DNA of 52,886 nt from a virus. The position numbers and the translations under genes were made by a program. The notes under the pieces are model-generated. The model saw only the letters and a list, made by a program, of their open reading frames with translations, ran no database searches and was not told the origin of the DNA. The stretch spans positions 1 through 52,886 of the IMG/VR virus record IMGVR_UViG_3300044644_001839, one strand, 5' to 3'. Shown here one piece after another: positions 9,559-16,510 of this stretch; position 1 is the stretch's first letter; each line of letters begins with the position of its first letter.

Positions 9559-10224
9559 TTAGATAATACTATTTACAAACTGAGGTACTTTTTCGCAAGC
9601 CGATCCTTCTAATGAATCAACTTTAATTGCTGTTTCAGGTATTGATTTATCAATAATAGTAATCTTACAATCGGGAGGTGTAAAAAATAAAAGACTCGCC
9701 GCCGGGTAAACAACCAAACTAGTTCCAATAACAACTAAATGATCTGCATTACGAACTTCGTCAACTGCTTTATCTAATAACGGAACCGGCTCATAAAACC
9801 AAACGATATGGGGTCTTAATTGATGACCATTCGGACTAAAATCACCTAAATTAATATCACCCGGATTATCATAAACATCATCAGTTACTTCATCTCTAGC
9901 TTTTAATAATTCGCCGTGCAAATGAATAATATTAGTCGAACCAGCACGTTCATGCAAATCATCAACATTCTGAGTTATAACAACGACATCATGATGTTTT
10001 TCTAATTCTGCTAATGCATAATGCGCTAAATTAGGAGTTACTTCATGTAATTGTCTTCGTCTTTGATTATAAAACTCTAAGACTAAATCTGGATTCATTT
10101 CCCAACCCCAAGGAGTTGCGATTTCTTCAATATTATGATTTTCCCATAATCCATTCGAATCACGAAATGTAGAAATTCCAGATTCCGCACTAATACCAGC
10201 TCCAGTTAAAACAACAATTTTCAA
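9559..10224 (-). CDS. Sir2-family NAD-dependent protein deacylase lacking zinc cysteines
   Basis: A 221-residue sirtuin of the CobB/SIRT5 (class III) type. Visible motifs are GAGISAESGISTFRD (residues 8-22, NAD binding), TQNVDDLHERAG (84-95), catalytic His103 in HLHG, and RPHIVWFYE near 137. Tyr52 and Arg55 in FYNQRRRQ match the pair that in class III enzymes favours acyl-lysine with acidic tails. The zinc module (about 110-136) has no cysteine, unlike bacterial CobB. The start is TTG at 10224 with GGAG 7 bp upstream; no ATG fits. It is the last gene of an early operon starting near 11586. It could reverse host lysine acylation or act on NAD; which one is not shown. Confidence 0.93.
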   Translation of the reverse strand: MKIVVLTGAGISAESGISTFRDSNGLWENHNIEEIATPWGWEMNPDLVLEFYNQRRRQLHEVTPNLAHYALAELEKHHDVVVITQNVDDLHERAGSTNIIHLHGELLKARDEVTDDVYDNPGDINLGDFSPNGHQLRPHIVWFYEPVPLLDKAVDEVRNADHLVVIGTSLVVYPAASLLFFTPPDCKITIIDKSIPETAIKVDSLEGSACEKVPQFVNSII

Positions 10225-10289
10225 AGTAAGTCTCCATTAAAAGTATATAATTTACCTATTAAAATAATAAGTAAATGATATAATTTCAT
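10221..10289 (-). CDS. Possible 22-residue leader peptide before the Sir2 gene
   Basis: ATG at 10289, preceded by GGGG at 7 bp, opens a 22-codon frame with a hydrophobic core (HLLIILIG). Its TGA overlaps the TTG start of the Sir2 gene (TTGA), which would fit translational coupling to a weak start codon. It is too short to judge by composition and could be chance. Confidence 0.3.
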   Translation of the reverse strand: MKLYHLLIILIGKLYTFNGDLL

Positions 10290-10291
10290 AA

Positions 10292-10474
10292 TTAAACCCC
10301 ATTATCTCTATTAAACGATTGAACATACATCAATCGACCTTCTGGCGTATCAAAATCCCATTTTCGAATTTCATCATCAATCCATCGTTTAACATCTTCT
10401 TGTTTCTCAGTATGAACATGACTTTTTCTAAGTAATGGATTCTGAGCAACATAATTTCTATATTTCAAATTCAT
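10292..10474 (-). CDS. Small protein of unknown function
   Basis: A 60-residue, hydrophilic, probably helical protein (DVKRWIDDEIRKWDF). It overlaps the end of the preceding gene by 17 bp, and GGAG lies 6 bp before its ATG inside that gene, so it belongs to the same early operon. I do not recognise the family, and no catalytic motif is visible. Confidence 0.65.
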   Translation of the reverse strand: MNLKYRNYVAQNPLLRKSHVHTEKQEDVKRWIDDEIRKWDFDTPEGRLMYVQSFNRDNGV

Positions 10475-10709
10475 CTTCCCACTCCGCGTTTATATCGCAT
10501 GCTTTAACTTGATCCCATAATAACCAAGTTCCATTTTCCATCCAATCACCTTTTTTTAAAAACTCACAATACCCGCTTTCTTGTTCAGATTTCGTTTCAT
10601 CTCTACTCCAATACGGGCAAAGTTTAATCGGCATTTTCCCATCAACAAAATCACCTAATGATGTATAACAATACATTCCTTTTGGTATAATTGAGGTATC
10701 TAAACTCAT
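10458..10709 (-). CDS. Conserved small phage protein (GYC...LLWDQVK type)
   Basis: An 83-residue protein with the pattern KGMYCYT, LCPYW, SGYCEFLKKGDW and LLWDQVKAC, which I recall from hypothetical proteins of other T4-like phages; no function is known to me. Four cysteines could bind metal. I place the start at ATG 10709, whose ATGA overlaps the stop of the preceding gene and has GGAG upstream; a longer frame to 10730 would need an unlikely overlap. It is the third gene of the operon ending in Sir2. Confidence 0.75.
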   Translation of the reverse strand: MSLDTSIIPKGMYCYTSLGDFVDGKMPIKLCPYWSRDETKSEQESGYCEFLKKGDWMENGTWLLWDQVKACDINAEWEDEFEI

Positions 10710-11377
10710 AATCCTAACTCCCCACAACACAATCTCGCTAATTTTAAATTCTTTGCATCTTTATTAAACGTATTTAACCAAGTTGGACTATCTATAATTA
10801 AATCGATAATATCTTGCTCTTCGTCCGATAAATGACGAACCCATTTAATAAATTTTTTACTATTTAATAAAACCCAAGGTGATAATTTATGTAATTTAAT
10901 AAAATCAATTAAAACATGAAATTCTAAATGATCAAAAAATTCCGATGTTTCGCAATCATAACCGTCACAAATTTTAATAATATAATCACAAGTAACTTGA
11001 ATTTTTTTATACGGTGGATTTTGATCTATAAAATCTAAATAAAAACTTAAAACTTTTTCATTTAACCAATTACTTGGTTGTATATTTTTACCAATCATTA
11101 TTCTAAGAAATTCATCAACATCAGATAAACCTTTTATCTTTTTATAATAATTAGCAAATTTAATAAACGCATTAAAAAATCTAGATGCTTTAAAATCTTC
11201 AAAATCAACTTTTCGTGTATGTCTTATATGAACCCATTTTTCATATAATGAAAATGCAATTTGTCCATTAATTGATGATAAATCTTCATGCTTCTTACGT
11301 TCATTGCAATAATGAGAAACGAAAGCAGATTCGCGTTTAAATCCTTTTCCACAAAATCGACATTGTAAAAACATCAT
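10706..11377 (-). CDS. Zinc-finger protein of unknown function
   Basis: A 223-residue protein. Residues 6-24 (CRFCGKGFKRESAFVSHYC) form a C2HC or C2H2-like zinc finger, which suggests nucleic-acid binding. The rest is helical with no motif I know; segments such as FKASRFFNAFIKFANYY recall a conserved hypothetical family of T4-like phages, from memory only. It starts with two adjacent ATG codons overlapping the TGA of the upstream 54-residue gene, so translation is probably coupled. GGAA lies 10 bp upstream. Second gene of an early operon. Confidence 0.75.
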   Translation of the reverse strand: MMFLQCRFCGKGFKRESAFVSHYCNERKKHEDLSSINGQIAFSLYEKWVHIRHTRKVDFEDFKASRFFNAFIKFANYYKKIKGLSDVDEFLRIMIGKNIQPSNWLNEKVLSFYLDFIDQNPPYKKIQVTCDYIIKICDGYDCETSEFFDHLEFHVLIDFIKLHKLSPWVLLNSKKFIKWVRHLSDEEQDIIDLIIDSPTWLNTFNKDAKNLKLARLCCGELGL

Positions 11378-11538
11378 AGTTTACGGCATTCCACTGATCT
11401 ATGCATTTGTTCGCTTATCGGTAATGAATGTTCTTGATCTAAAAAAATCATTTTTTTATGCATACACTCACTAAAAGTCATCGGTTCAGATATAGTTAAA
11501 AACCCATGAATAATTGTAGCTAAAACATAATACGTCAT
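11374..11538 (-). CDS. Small protein with N-terminal hydrophobic stretch
   Basis: ATG at 11538 is preceded by a strong ribosome site (AGGGGGAATT) and opens 54 codons. Residues 2-15 (TYYVLATIIHGFLT) are hydrophobic, followed by a polar part with two Cys and several His and Met. Its TGA overlaps the start of the zinc-finger gene. It is the first gene after the early promoter at 11558-11586. The family is not known; small proteins with this shape are common among early phage genes. Confidence 0.75.
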   Translation of the reverse strand: MTYYVLATIIHGFLTISEPMTFSECMHKKMIFLDQEHSLPISEQMHRSVECRKL

Positions 11539-11557
11539 AATTCCCCCTAAAAATAAT

Positions 11558-11586
11558 ATTATAGTACCAAAGTATCAAAAAATCAA
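11558..11586 (-). promoter_or_regulatory. Early sigma70-type promoter on a palindrome
   Basis: Minus strand TTGATT (11586-11581), 17 bp, TATAAT (11563-11558). It drives the operon of small genes ending in Sir2. The spacer lies within an inverted repeat (11563-11598) that also follows the SPFH gene. Confidence 0.85.
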
Positions 11587-11598
11587 TACTTTGGTACT
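11563..11598 (-). terminator. 13-bp palindrome: terminator or operator over the promoter
   Basis: Perfect 13-bp arms (AGTACCAAAGTAT at 11563-11575 and ATACTTTGGTACT at 11586-11598) with a 10-base loop. It lies 12 bp past the SPFH stop, so a terminator role fits, but it also covers the spacer of the next promoter and could be an operator. Confidence 0.65.
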
Positions 11599-11610
11599 AC
11601 TAATTTAATA

Positions 11611-12462
11611 TTACTTAACGCCAATCAATGGTAAAGTTGAATTTGGTAACATAGTTACCGGCAAAACACCATTCCATTTTTCGATAGCATTTAATTCTGC
11701 AACACCTGGATTATTACGAACCGCTTCACCTTTTAATCGAATAGCTTTTGCTTCAGCTTCAGCAACTAATAATCTAGCATTAGCTTCGCCTTCTGCAACG
11801 GCAATTGCTTTTTGAGCTTCGGCTTTAGCAGTTTCGATTTCATTTTGTCTTGTTATTGCAATTTGTGATGCTGAAATTTTCGCATCAATTGCATCAGTAA
11901 CTGTTTCTGGCAATCTAATATTACCAACCCAAGATAAATGATCTAAATGAATACCGTAGGGTTCAATCTCAACTCGAACACGACCTTCGGCAGCTTTAAT
12001 TAATTCTGCTTTACCTTCGCCGTAAACTGATTCAATTGGTTTAGTTGATGATTCCGTATTAATAGCATCACGAACTAAATTACGTAAGTAGATATGCGTA
12101 ATTTCATCAATACCTTTACGATATTTTTGAAATAGAACTGGAATTTTATCAGGTTGTAAGGTATAAGTAATACCAATATCCGCATTTACTGATAAACCTT
12201 CTTTTGTCTGAAATGTAATTGATTCATCTTCATCTCGTCCTTCACTTCTAGATTTAGTCCAGGTATAATTCTGCATAAAGGTTGGGAAAGTATATAATTG
12301 TTCATTCACACCAATCCAATATCTACCGGGTCCTAATTGTTCCGAATCAACACCTTTATCACCACCCAATAAATGAACTTTAATGCCGACTTCCCCGACA
12401 TTAACATTCGAACACCCAGTTAAAACTAATAAAATAGCCGATACTAATAATACCTTTTTCAT
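11611..12462 (-). CDS. SPFH/prohibitin-domain lipoprotein
   Basis: A 283-residue protein with a lipoprotein signal peptide: MKK, a hydrophobic run, and lipobox LTGC with Cys17. This is followed by an SPFH (band 7/prohibitin) domain, seen in GEVGIKVHLLGG, LGPGRYW, VNADIGITYTL, DAINTESSTKPIESVYGEG and IEPYGIHLDHL. A charged Ala/Glu-rich helix (AEAQKAIAVAEGEANARLLVAEAEA) then drives oligomerisation in this family. I place the start at ATG 12462, because the upstream in-frame TTG would put residues before the signal. Such proteins form rings at membranes and often bind proteases; the phage role is unknown. It is the last gene of an operon after two small membrane proteins and a gp62-like gene. 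Confidence 0.9.
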   Translation of the reverse strand: MKKVLLVSAILLVLTGCSNVNVGEVGIKVHLLGGDKGVDSEQLGPGRYWIGVNEQLYTFPTFMQNYTWTKSRSEGRDEDESITFQTKEGLSVNADIGITYTLQPDKIPVLFQKYRKGIDEITHIYLRNLVRDAINTESSTKPIESVYGEGKAELIKAAEGRVRVEIEPYGIHLDHLSWVGNIRLPETVTDAIDAKISASQIAITRQNEIETAKAEAQKAIAVAEGEANARLLVAEAEAKAIRLKGEAVRNNPGVAELNAIEKWNGVLPVTMLPNSTLPLIGVK

Positions 12463-12494
12463 AAAATATTTTTCCAATATAATTTTAATTAAAA

Positions 12495-12638
12495 CTACTC
12501 ATCCCAATCAATTACCATATTAAACAATTTGCAAATGAATATAATAAATGCAAAACAAGTTAATATACTAACCGCAATAACTACAACAATAAACGAGGCG
12601 ATACCCAATGCAATCAATAAACTAACGACATAAATCAC
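12495..12638 (-). CDS. Small membrane protein, GTG start
   Basis: A 47-residue, almost fully hydrophobic protein (residues 3-37) ending in VIDWDE. GTG at 12638 overlaps the TGA of the preceding gene (GTGA), and GGAGG lies 4 bp upstream, so a coupled start is well supported. One or two membrane segments are likely. The gene sits between another membrane protein and the SPFH lipoprotein, which suggests a joint envelope role. Confidence 0.75.
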   Translation of the reverse strand: MIYVVSLLIALGIASFIVVVIAVSILTCFAFIIFICKLFNMVIDWDE

Positions 12639-12826
12639 TCAACCTCCTTTTTAATCCGATAATTTTCCGTTAATTTCCAAATAATAATTGGGTCTATAAC
12701 TAATAAAATAAACCAACCTAATAAAAATTCCCACCAATTATCAGATGAAAAATAATACGGCAATACAAAAATATACTGCAAACTAAATAATAACGTAATA
12801 CCTAATATTTTAAAATATGTTTTCAT
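12635..12826 (-). CDS. Small two-pass membrane protein
   Basis: A 63-residue protein with two hydrophobic segments (about residues 5-24 and 34-50) separated by the polar SSDNWW, and a charged C-terminus (YRIKKEVE). It begins 2 bp after the gp62-like gene and overlaps the next small membrane gene at its stop. The family is unknown. With the 47-residue protein and the SPFH lipoprotein it forms an envelope-associated trio. Confidence 0.75.
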   Translation of the reverse strand: MKTYFKILGITLLFSLQYIFVLPYYFSSDNWWEFLLGWFILLVIDPIIIWKLTENYRIKKEVE

Positions 12827-12828
12827 TT

Positions 12829-13269
12829 TTAAACCTTTAATTTCTTAATTTCAGATGGTTGATATCCTAATATCTTAATCATTTCTTTTATATCATCCTG
12901 ACTAAAAGAATCTTTATATCTACTAGCGTCGCGTCTAGAACAATTTAGATATTTTGCAATAATATCTATCGCATCACTTTTCTCGGCTTTTTTAAATAGC
13001 CAATTATATCTAGCATTTTTATCAACTGCCGTAATACAGAATAATTTATAAATTAAATTTGGATGTCTTGATAATTTAAAGAATCGTCGATTTACTAACT
13101 TGTCCATTAATACTATTTGTAATGGGCTATTTGAACAACACAACCATTGATTTACGACGAACGGAGAAAATTGTTTTCTCTGGTCATCTTCCAAATCTTG
13201 GACGTAATTATAATTCTTTTTATTAATATTTCGAAGAACTTCAAATATATCTAATCGTTCAGTTGCCAT
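12829..13269 (-). CDS. Clamp-loader small subunit, gp62-like (probable)
   Basis: A 146-residue protein with the pattern DIFEVLRNINKK, FSPFVVNQWL, KLSRHPNLIYKL, RYNWLFKK and YLNCSRRDASRY, ending EIKKLKV. I recall this pattern from phage proteins annotated as the clamp-loader A subunit (T4 gp62 family), which works with gp44 to load the sliding clamp. The assignment is from memory of the family and not certain. The partner gp44 gene lies about 28 kb away at 40838-41731, whereas T4 has the two adjacent. It is the first gene after an early promoter at 13293-13321. Confidence 0.6.
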   Translation of the reverse strand: MATERLDIFEVLRNINKKNYNYVQDLEDDQRKQFSPFVVNQWLCCSNSPLQIVLMDKLVNRRFFKLSRHPNLIYKLFCITAVDKNARYNWLFKKAEKSDAIDIIAKYLNCSRRDASRYKDSFSQDDIKEMIKILGYQPSEIKKLKV

Positions 13270-13292
13270 AATATATTCTCGTTAAAAGATAT

Positions 13293-13321
13293 AGTATACT
13301 ATATTAGTATAATAAAATCAA
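13293..13321 (-). promoter_or_regulatory. Early sigma70-type promoter
   Basis: Minus strand TTGATT (13321-13316), 17 bp, TATACT (13298-13293). The -10 lies in a 16-bp palindrome (ATATAGTATACTATAT). It drives the gp62-like, membrane and SPFH genes. Confidence 0.8.
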
Positions 13322-13635
13322 GATAATAATTCTTTCCGAATTGCTCTTACTTTGCATTTATCTAATATATGTCTAACTTTAATATTTTTAGAATTTTCAG
13401 ATATTGTCCAAATTCGTTTTTGACTAACTGCATTAGATCCGGACCAATATGAACTATCTTGCGATAATATATTTTTATTTTCTTGTAAAATAAACTGCCA
13501 TTCTTTTAATGACGGAATATACCAATCAAAATAATCATCTATATTAAGAAAGGCGCAATACATAAGAGCTTCGGGATATGTTAAATCGATTGATTCGATC
13601 GGCGCTATAAAATACTTATAATTGTTAAGTATCAT
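13318..13635 (-). CDS. DUF1566-like (C-type-lectin-like) small protein
   Basis: A 105-residue protein with the hallmark order of DUF1566/Lcl-type domains: DWYIPSLKEWQFIL, then YWSGSN, then IW, and a C-terminal VRAIRKE. These domains have a C-type-lectin-like fold and are often surface or binding modules, but this copy has no signal peptide and is small. Its own early promoter lies at 13669-13697, so it is probably made early. The stop is 50 bp before the gp62-like gene. The partner is unknown. Confidence 0.7.
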   Translation of the reverse strand: MILNNYKYFIAPIESIDLTYPEALMYCAFLNIDDYFDWYIPSLKEWQFILQENKNILSQDSSYWSGSNAVSQKRIWTISENSKNIKVRHILDKCKVRAIRKELLS

Positions 13636-13651
13636 AATTTATAAAACAATA

Positions 13652-13688
13652 AAGTTAAGAAGTATTAAAGTATAACACTTCTTAACTT
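13652..13688 (-). terminator. 12-bp palindrome after the phosphoribosyltransferase gene, overlapping a promoter
   Basis: Arms AAGTTAAGAAGT (13652-13663) and ACTTCTTAACTT (13677-13688). It lies 20 bp past the stop of the 621-residue gene and covers the -10 and spacer of the next early promoter, the same arrangement as at 11563-11598. Confidence 0.7.
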
Positions 13689-13697
13689 AAAAATCAA
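13669..13697 (-). promoter_or_regulatory. Early sigma70-type promoter
   Basis: Minus strand TTGATT (13697-13692), 17 bp, TATACT (13674-13669), 34 bp before the DUF1566-like gene. Confidence 0.8.
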
Positions 13698-13707
13698 CTA
13701 TTTTTTA

Positions 13708-15573
13708 TTAATACAGACCATGTCCTGGTAATTTACCAGTTCTTGCCACATGCTGACCGAATGTTTCTTTCTTTTCATTATAATCAGGTGCTGTTTTTTT
13801 CGCTTGTAATTTCTCGTTTTTATACTGTCTCGCATTAGAAGCTAATTGACTACGTATATTAGCTAATTCTTCACGTCTAGCTGCAGGTAAAGCCGCAGTT
13901 TTCTTAGTATTTTCAGCTGAAGTATTAAATTTATGAGGCGTCATTGCTATAATACGTTCTGGTATAACTCCAACCGCTGCCATAGATTTAACTGCATCAA
14001 TAATAGATTTACCAGTATCAACATTATCATCAACTAATATAATACTTTTTCCGTTTAATTTATCTGCATAATCTTCATGTAATATTTGAAATCTATAATA
14101 TCCTTTACCACGATCCCCACCAGATCTAGCATACGCATTATGAATTTTAAATGGGTTTGATAATACCGCATCGTATAATGTTTCCAATGATTTATTATAT
14201 TCATTCGATAATGATTTAAGTTGAGCTTCTAAATCCTCAGCTGCTTTTAATTTAGCTGCATTATCCGGATCATCTTCCCAATTAATTAATGCATATTCAT
14301 ATGCTTGTTGTAAACTATCATAATGTTTAGCAAATCTTTGAATATTAACGATATGAACTTGTTTTTGATATTGGATAGTTTCTTTACCTGATGGTCTAGT
14401 TATAGCAATATCCGCTTTAGGTAGTGAATCTCGTTTTTTACGTAAAACGTCAATATCTTTAATAATCTTTGTATATTGTGGTGTATGTCTATGTTGTTTA
14501 ATAGCTAAATCGCTATCTAACTTATGAGTTCTATTATAAGTCGCTAATTCATTTAACTTCGCATTAATTTGATCTTTTAAATCAATATATTCATCAGTTA
14601 TTGCATGACGCAACGCGATTAACAATTCTTTTAATTTATCGGTTGGTGTCGCCGCATTAACAACTTCTTCACCATCATCCGCAACATTTCTCGCCGCATC
14701 ACCTAAAATTCTCATTAAATCTTTAATTTGACGCAATAATTTAGTAATATTTGGCGAATAAGTATGATTATCCATCTCATCAACCATTTTAATATGGAAA
14801 TTAGATGGTAATCTAAGTAAATCCCCATGTTTGATAGTTGTTGTCCATTTGGATAATCGGGGCCATGAATTTTTTAATAATGCACCTGATTCAATTTGAG
14901 CTCCACCTAACCTTTCACTAAGCGTATGGGCGAACGAACTAACTAATTTAGAACTAGATGATAATGGGACAATAATGATATTATTTCTTTTTTTATCTGC
15001 TTGTTTGCCCGTTTCCATAAATGGTTGGATAAAATCGGTATACGCCTTACTAAAATCTGCTCTATCGAATCCTTTTAAAACTGGTGGTTCTTTCATAGCA
15101 TTAATTAATCTAGTCACGCTATGATCAACGATAGATTGAATATCTTTCTTATCCATTAAATGTCTCGGATCGCGTTCTTTTACTGCAGACATAAACCCGT
15201 GAGTTTTTAACATTTCTTCTCTAGTTAATGGATTTTTAAATAATTGATAAGCATGAAATACTTTAATTATTTGTTGCGGTGATTTCATTTTATAATTAAT
15301 TTTTTTAGCTTCGTCGAATTTACCATCAGCTTCTAATGATTGACGTTGCTTTCTTAAATTATCCTCTAAATTCTTAAAGAAATCGCGTTCTTCTTTTGTA
15401 TAATTAACTTCTAGTTTTTCACATCCCATAGTTGATAAATCGGAATTACTACCAGCTACAAACTTACCATTATCTTCCATATCATGCATAATCGGTTCAT
15501 GCTTATAAACACCATCACCTTCAGGCGTTTCGCCGATCTTACTCATTTTAGTTACAACTTCACTTAATAACAT
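13708..15573 (-). CDS. Phosphoribosyltransferase-domain protein with head-targeting-like leader
   Basis: A 621-residue protein. The C-terminal part holds a type I phosphoribosyltransferase signature, IILVDDNVDTGKS (about residues 515-527), which binds PRPP. An earlier segment, IIIVPLSSSSKLVSSFAHTL (about 200-219), could be the start of the same split domain, as in competence-type PRTases. Between them lies a long helical, partly coiled-coil insertion. The N-terminus MLLSEVVTKMSKIGE ends in I-x-E, fitting prohead-protease cleavage, and the gene shares a late promoter with the leader-bearing gene upstream. The substrate is unknown. I infer a head-carried enzyme. Confidence 0.75.
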   Translation of the reverse strand: MLLSEVVTKMSKIGETPEGDGVYKHEPIMHDMEDNGKFVAGSNSDLSTMGCEKLEVNYTKEERDFFKNLEDNLRKQRQSLEADGKFDEAKKINYKMKSPQQIIKVFHAYQLFKNPLTREEMLKTHGFMSAVKERDPRHLMDKKDIQSIVDHSVTRLINAMKEPPVLKGFDRADFSKAYTDFIQPFMETGKQADKKRNNIIIVPLSSSSKLVSSFAHTLSERLGGAQIESGALLKNSWPRLSKWTTTIKHGDLLRLPSNFHIKMVDEMDNHTYSPNITKLLRQIKDLMRILGDAARNVADDGEEVVNAATPTDKLKELLIALRHAITDEYIDLKDQINAKLNELATYNRTHKLDSDLAIKQHRHTPQYTKIIKDIDVLRKKRDSLPKADIAITRPSGKETIQYQKQVHIVNIQRFAKHYDSLQQAYEYALINWEDDPDNAAKLKAAEDLEAQLKSLSNEYNKSLETLYDAVLSNPFKIHNAYARSGGDRGKGYYRFQILHEDYADKLNGKSIILVDDNVDTGKSIIDAVKSMAAVGVIPERIIAMTPHKFNTSAENTKKTAALPAARREELANIRSQLASNARQYKNEKLQAKKTAPDYNEKKETFGQHVARTGKLPGHGLY

Positions 15574-15599
15574 ATTAAAATCTCGCTTATAAATTAGTG

Positions 15600-16247
15600 T
15601 TAACCACTGTGTTTTTTCTGATGTAATTTTTTAGTAGATATAACTACTAATTGATGAGCTCCGCTTGGACCGTGATCCCAAATCTTATGTTCTTTTTGTA
15701 ATTCAATTAAATGATGAACTGTTTTTACCAAATGAATTTGTTCTTGTTTTTTATTAAAATGATAAACATAAAATGCACCATCATGTTCGGTATGAGTTTG
15801 TTTAACTAATTTCGCCCAATAATTCATACCCTTCGGTGTATGAAATTCATCAGTGGTAATAGTTCCGTATTTAGGTAATAACTGCTCGAATACTAATTTA
15901 CTAGGCCAACCATGGAATTCTTTTTTATGTTGTGGGCTAACCCATAAAAAATTTTGGAAAACATATCTACCTAAAATTTTATCGGTTTTAACCACACATC
16001 TAGATAAAAAACAGACTTGTTCGTTTTTATTATCTAATCCAACATATTGGAAGTTAAAATCTTTACCTCGTTTCGCATCGATTCGAACTAATATAATATG
16101 ATCATTGATCTGCTTAATTAATTGATGCGATTGCATAATCAAAGTATCGTATAATTTATGATTATGGTCGTGATCATTAACAAATTTTTTCGAATCAATG
16201 GGGTCAATCAATTGCGGGTTTTCAAATAATAATTCATTAAGTTTCAT
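15600..16247 (-). CDS. Acetyltransferase-like protein with head-targeting-like leader
   Basis: A 215-residue, His- and Lys-rich protein. The N-terminus MKLNELLFE fits the M-x-L-x-x-L-L-x-E leader found on several proteins here and would be cut after Glu9. The middle (VFEQLLPKYGTITTDEF, GMNYWAKLV) resembles a phage GNAT-like group in which a Y.x.L...G.i.sD...t..G...W..L block is typical; this is recalled and not certain. A perfect late box lies 27 bp upstream. The gene is followed after 26 bp by the phosphoribosyltransferase gene, so the two form a late operon. Confidence 0.65.
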   Translation of the reverse strand: MKLNELLFENPQLIDPIDSKKFVNDHDHNHKLYDTLIMQSHQLIKQINDHIILVRIDAKRGKDFNFQYVGLDNKNEQVCFLSRCVVKTDKILGRYVFQNFLWVSPQHKKEFHGWPSKLVFEQLLPKYGTITTDEFHTPKGMNYWAKLVKQTHTEHDGAFYVYHFNKKQEQIHLVKTVHHLIELQKEHKIWDHGPSGAHQLVVISTKKLHQKKHSG

Positions 16248-16273
16248 ACCGACCTACACCCTACAAATTTAAA

Positions 16274-16281
16274 TATTTATA
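16274..16281 (-). promoter_or_regulatory. Late promoter box TATAAATA
   Basis: Perfect T4 late box on the minus strand, 27 bp upstream of the acetyltransferase-like gene. Confidence 0.8.
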
Positions 16282-16436
16282 CCAACATCGGAATATCCTT
16301 AAAAATAAATTGAATTTTATATAAAACAATAGGTTAACCCAAAATAAACCAGACCATTACTATAATATAATATATAGGCTTGATGCTTGGCTTTCTCCCG
16401 AAATTTTATAAAATAATACCATAATACAATTAATGC

Positions 16437-16465
16437 TTGTTTTTACTACAAAATTGCTATATCAT
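16437..16465 (+). promoter_or_regulatory. Probable sigma70-type promoter of the topoisomerase operon
   Basis: Plus strand TTGTTT (16437-16442), 17 bp, TATCAT (16460-16465), 46 bp before the gp39 start. The match is weaker than the minus-strand early promoters. Nothing else is seen in the 263-bp gap 16248-16510 apart from the divergent late box. Confidence 0.5.
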
Positions 16466-16510
16466 ATATACAACTAATTATGAAATAACTTGGAATTATA
16501 AAAATATCGT

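Noticed and set aside
15853-16101. Plus-strand frame of 82 codons
   Set aside because: Shadow of the acetyltransferase-like gene on the minus strand; no ribosome site.
16248-16510. A hidden gene, tRNA or origin in the 263-bp gap
   Set aside because: Only a late box and a weak sigma70-type promoter are visible; no cloverleaf, iterons or open frame of note.
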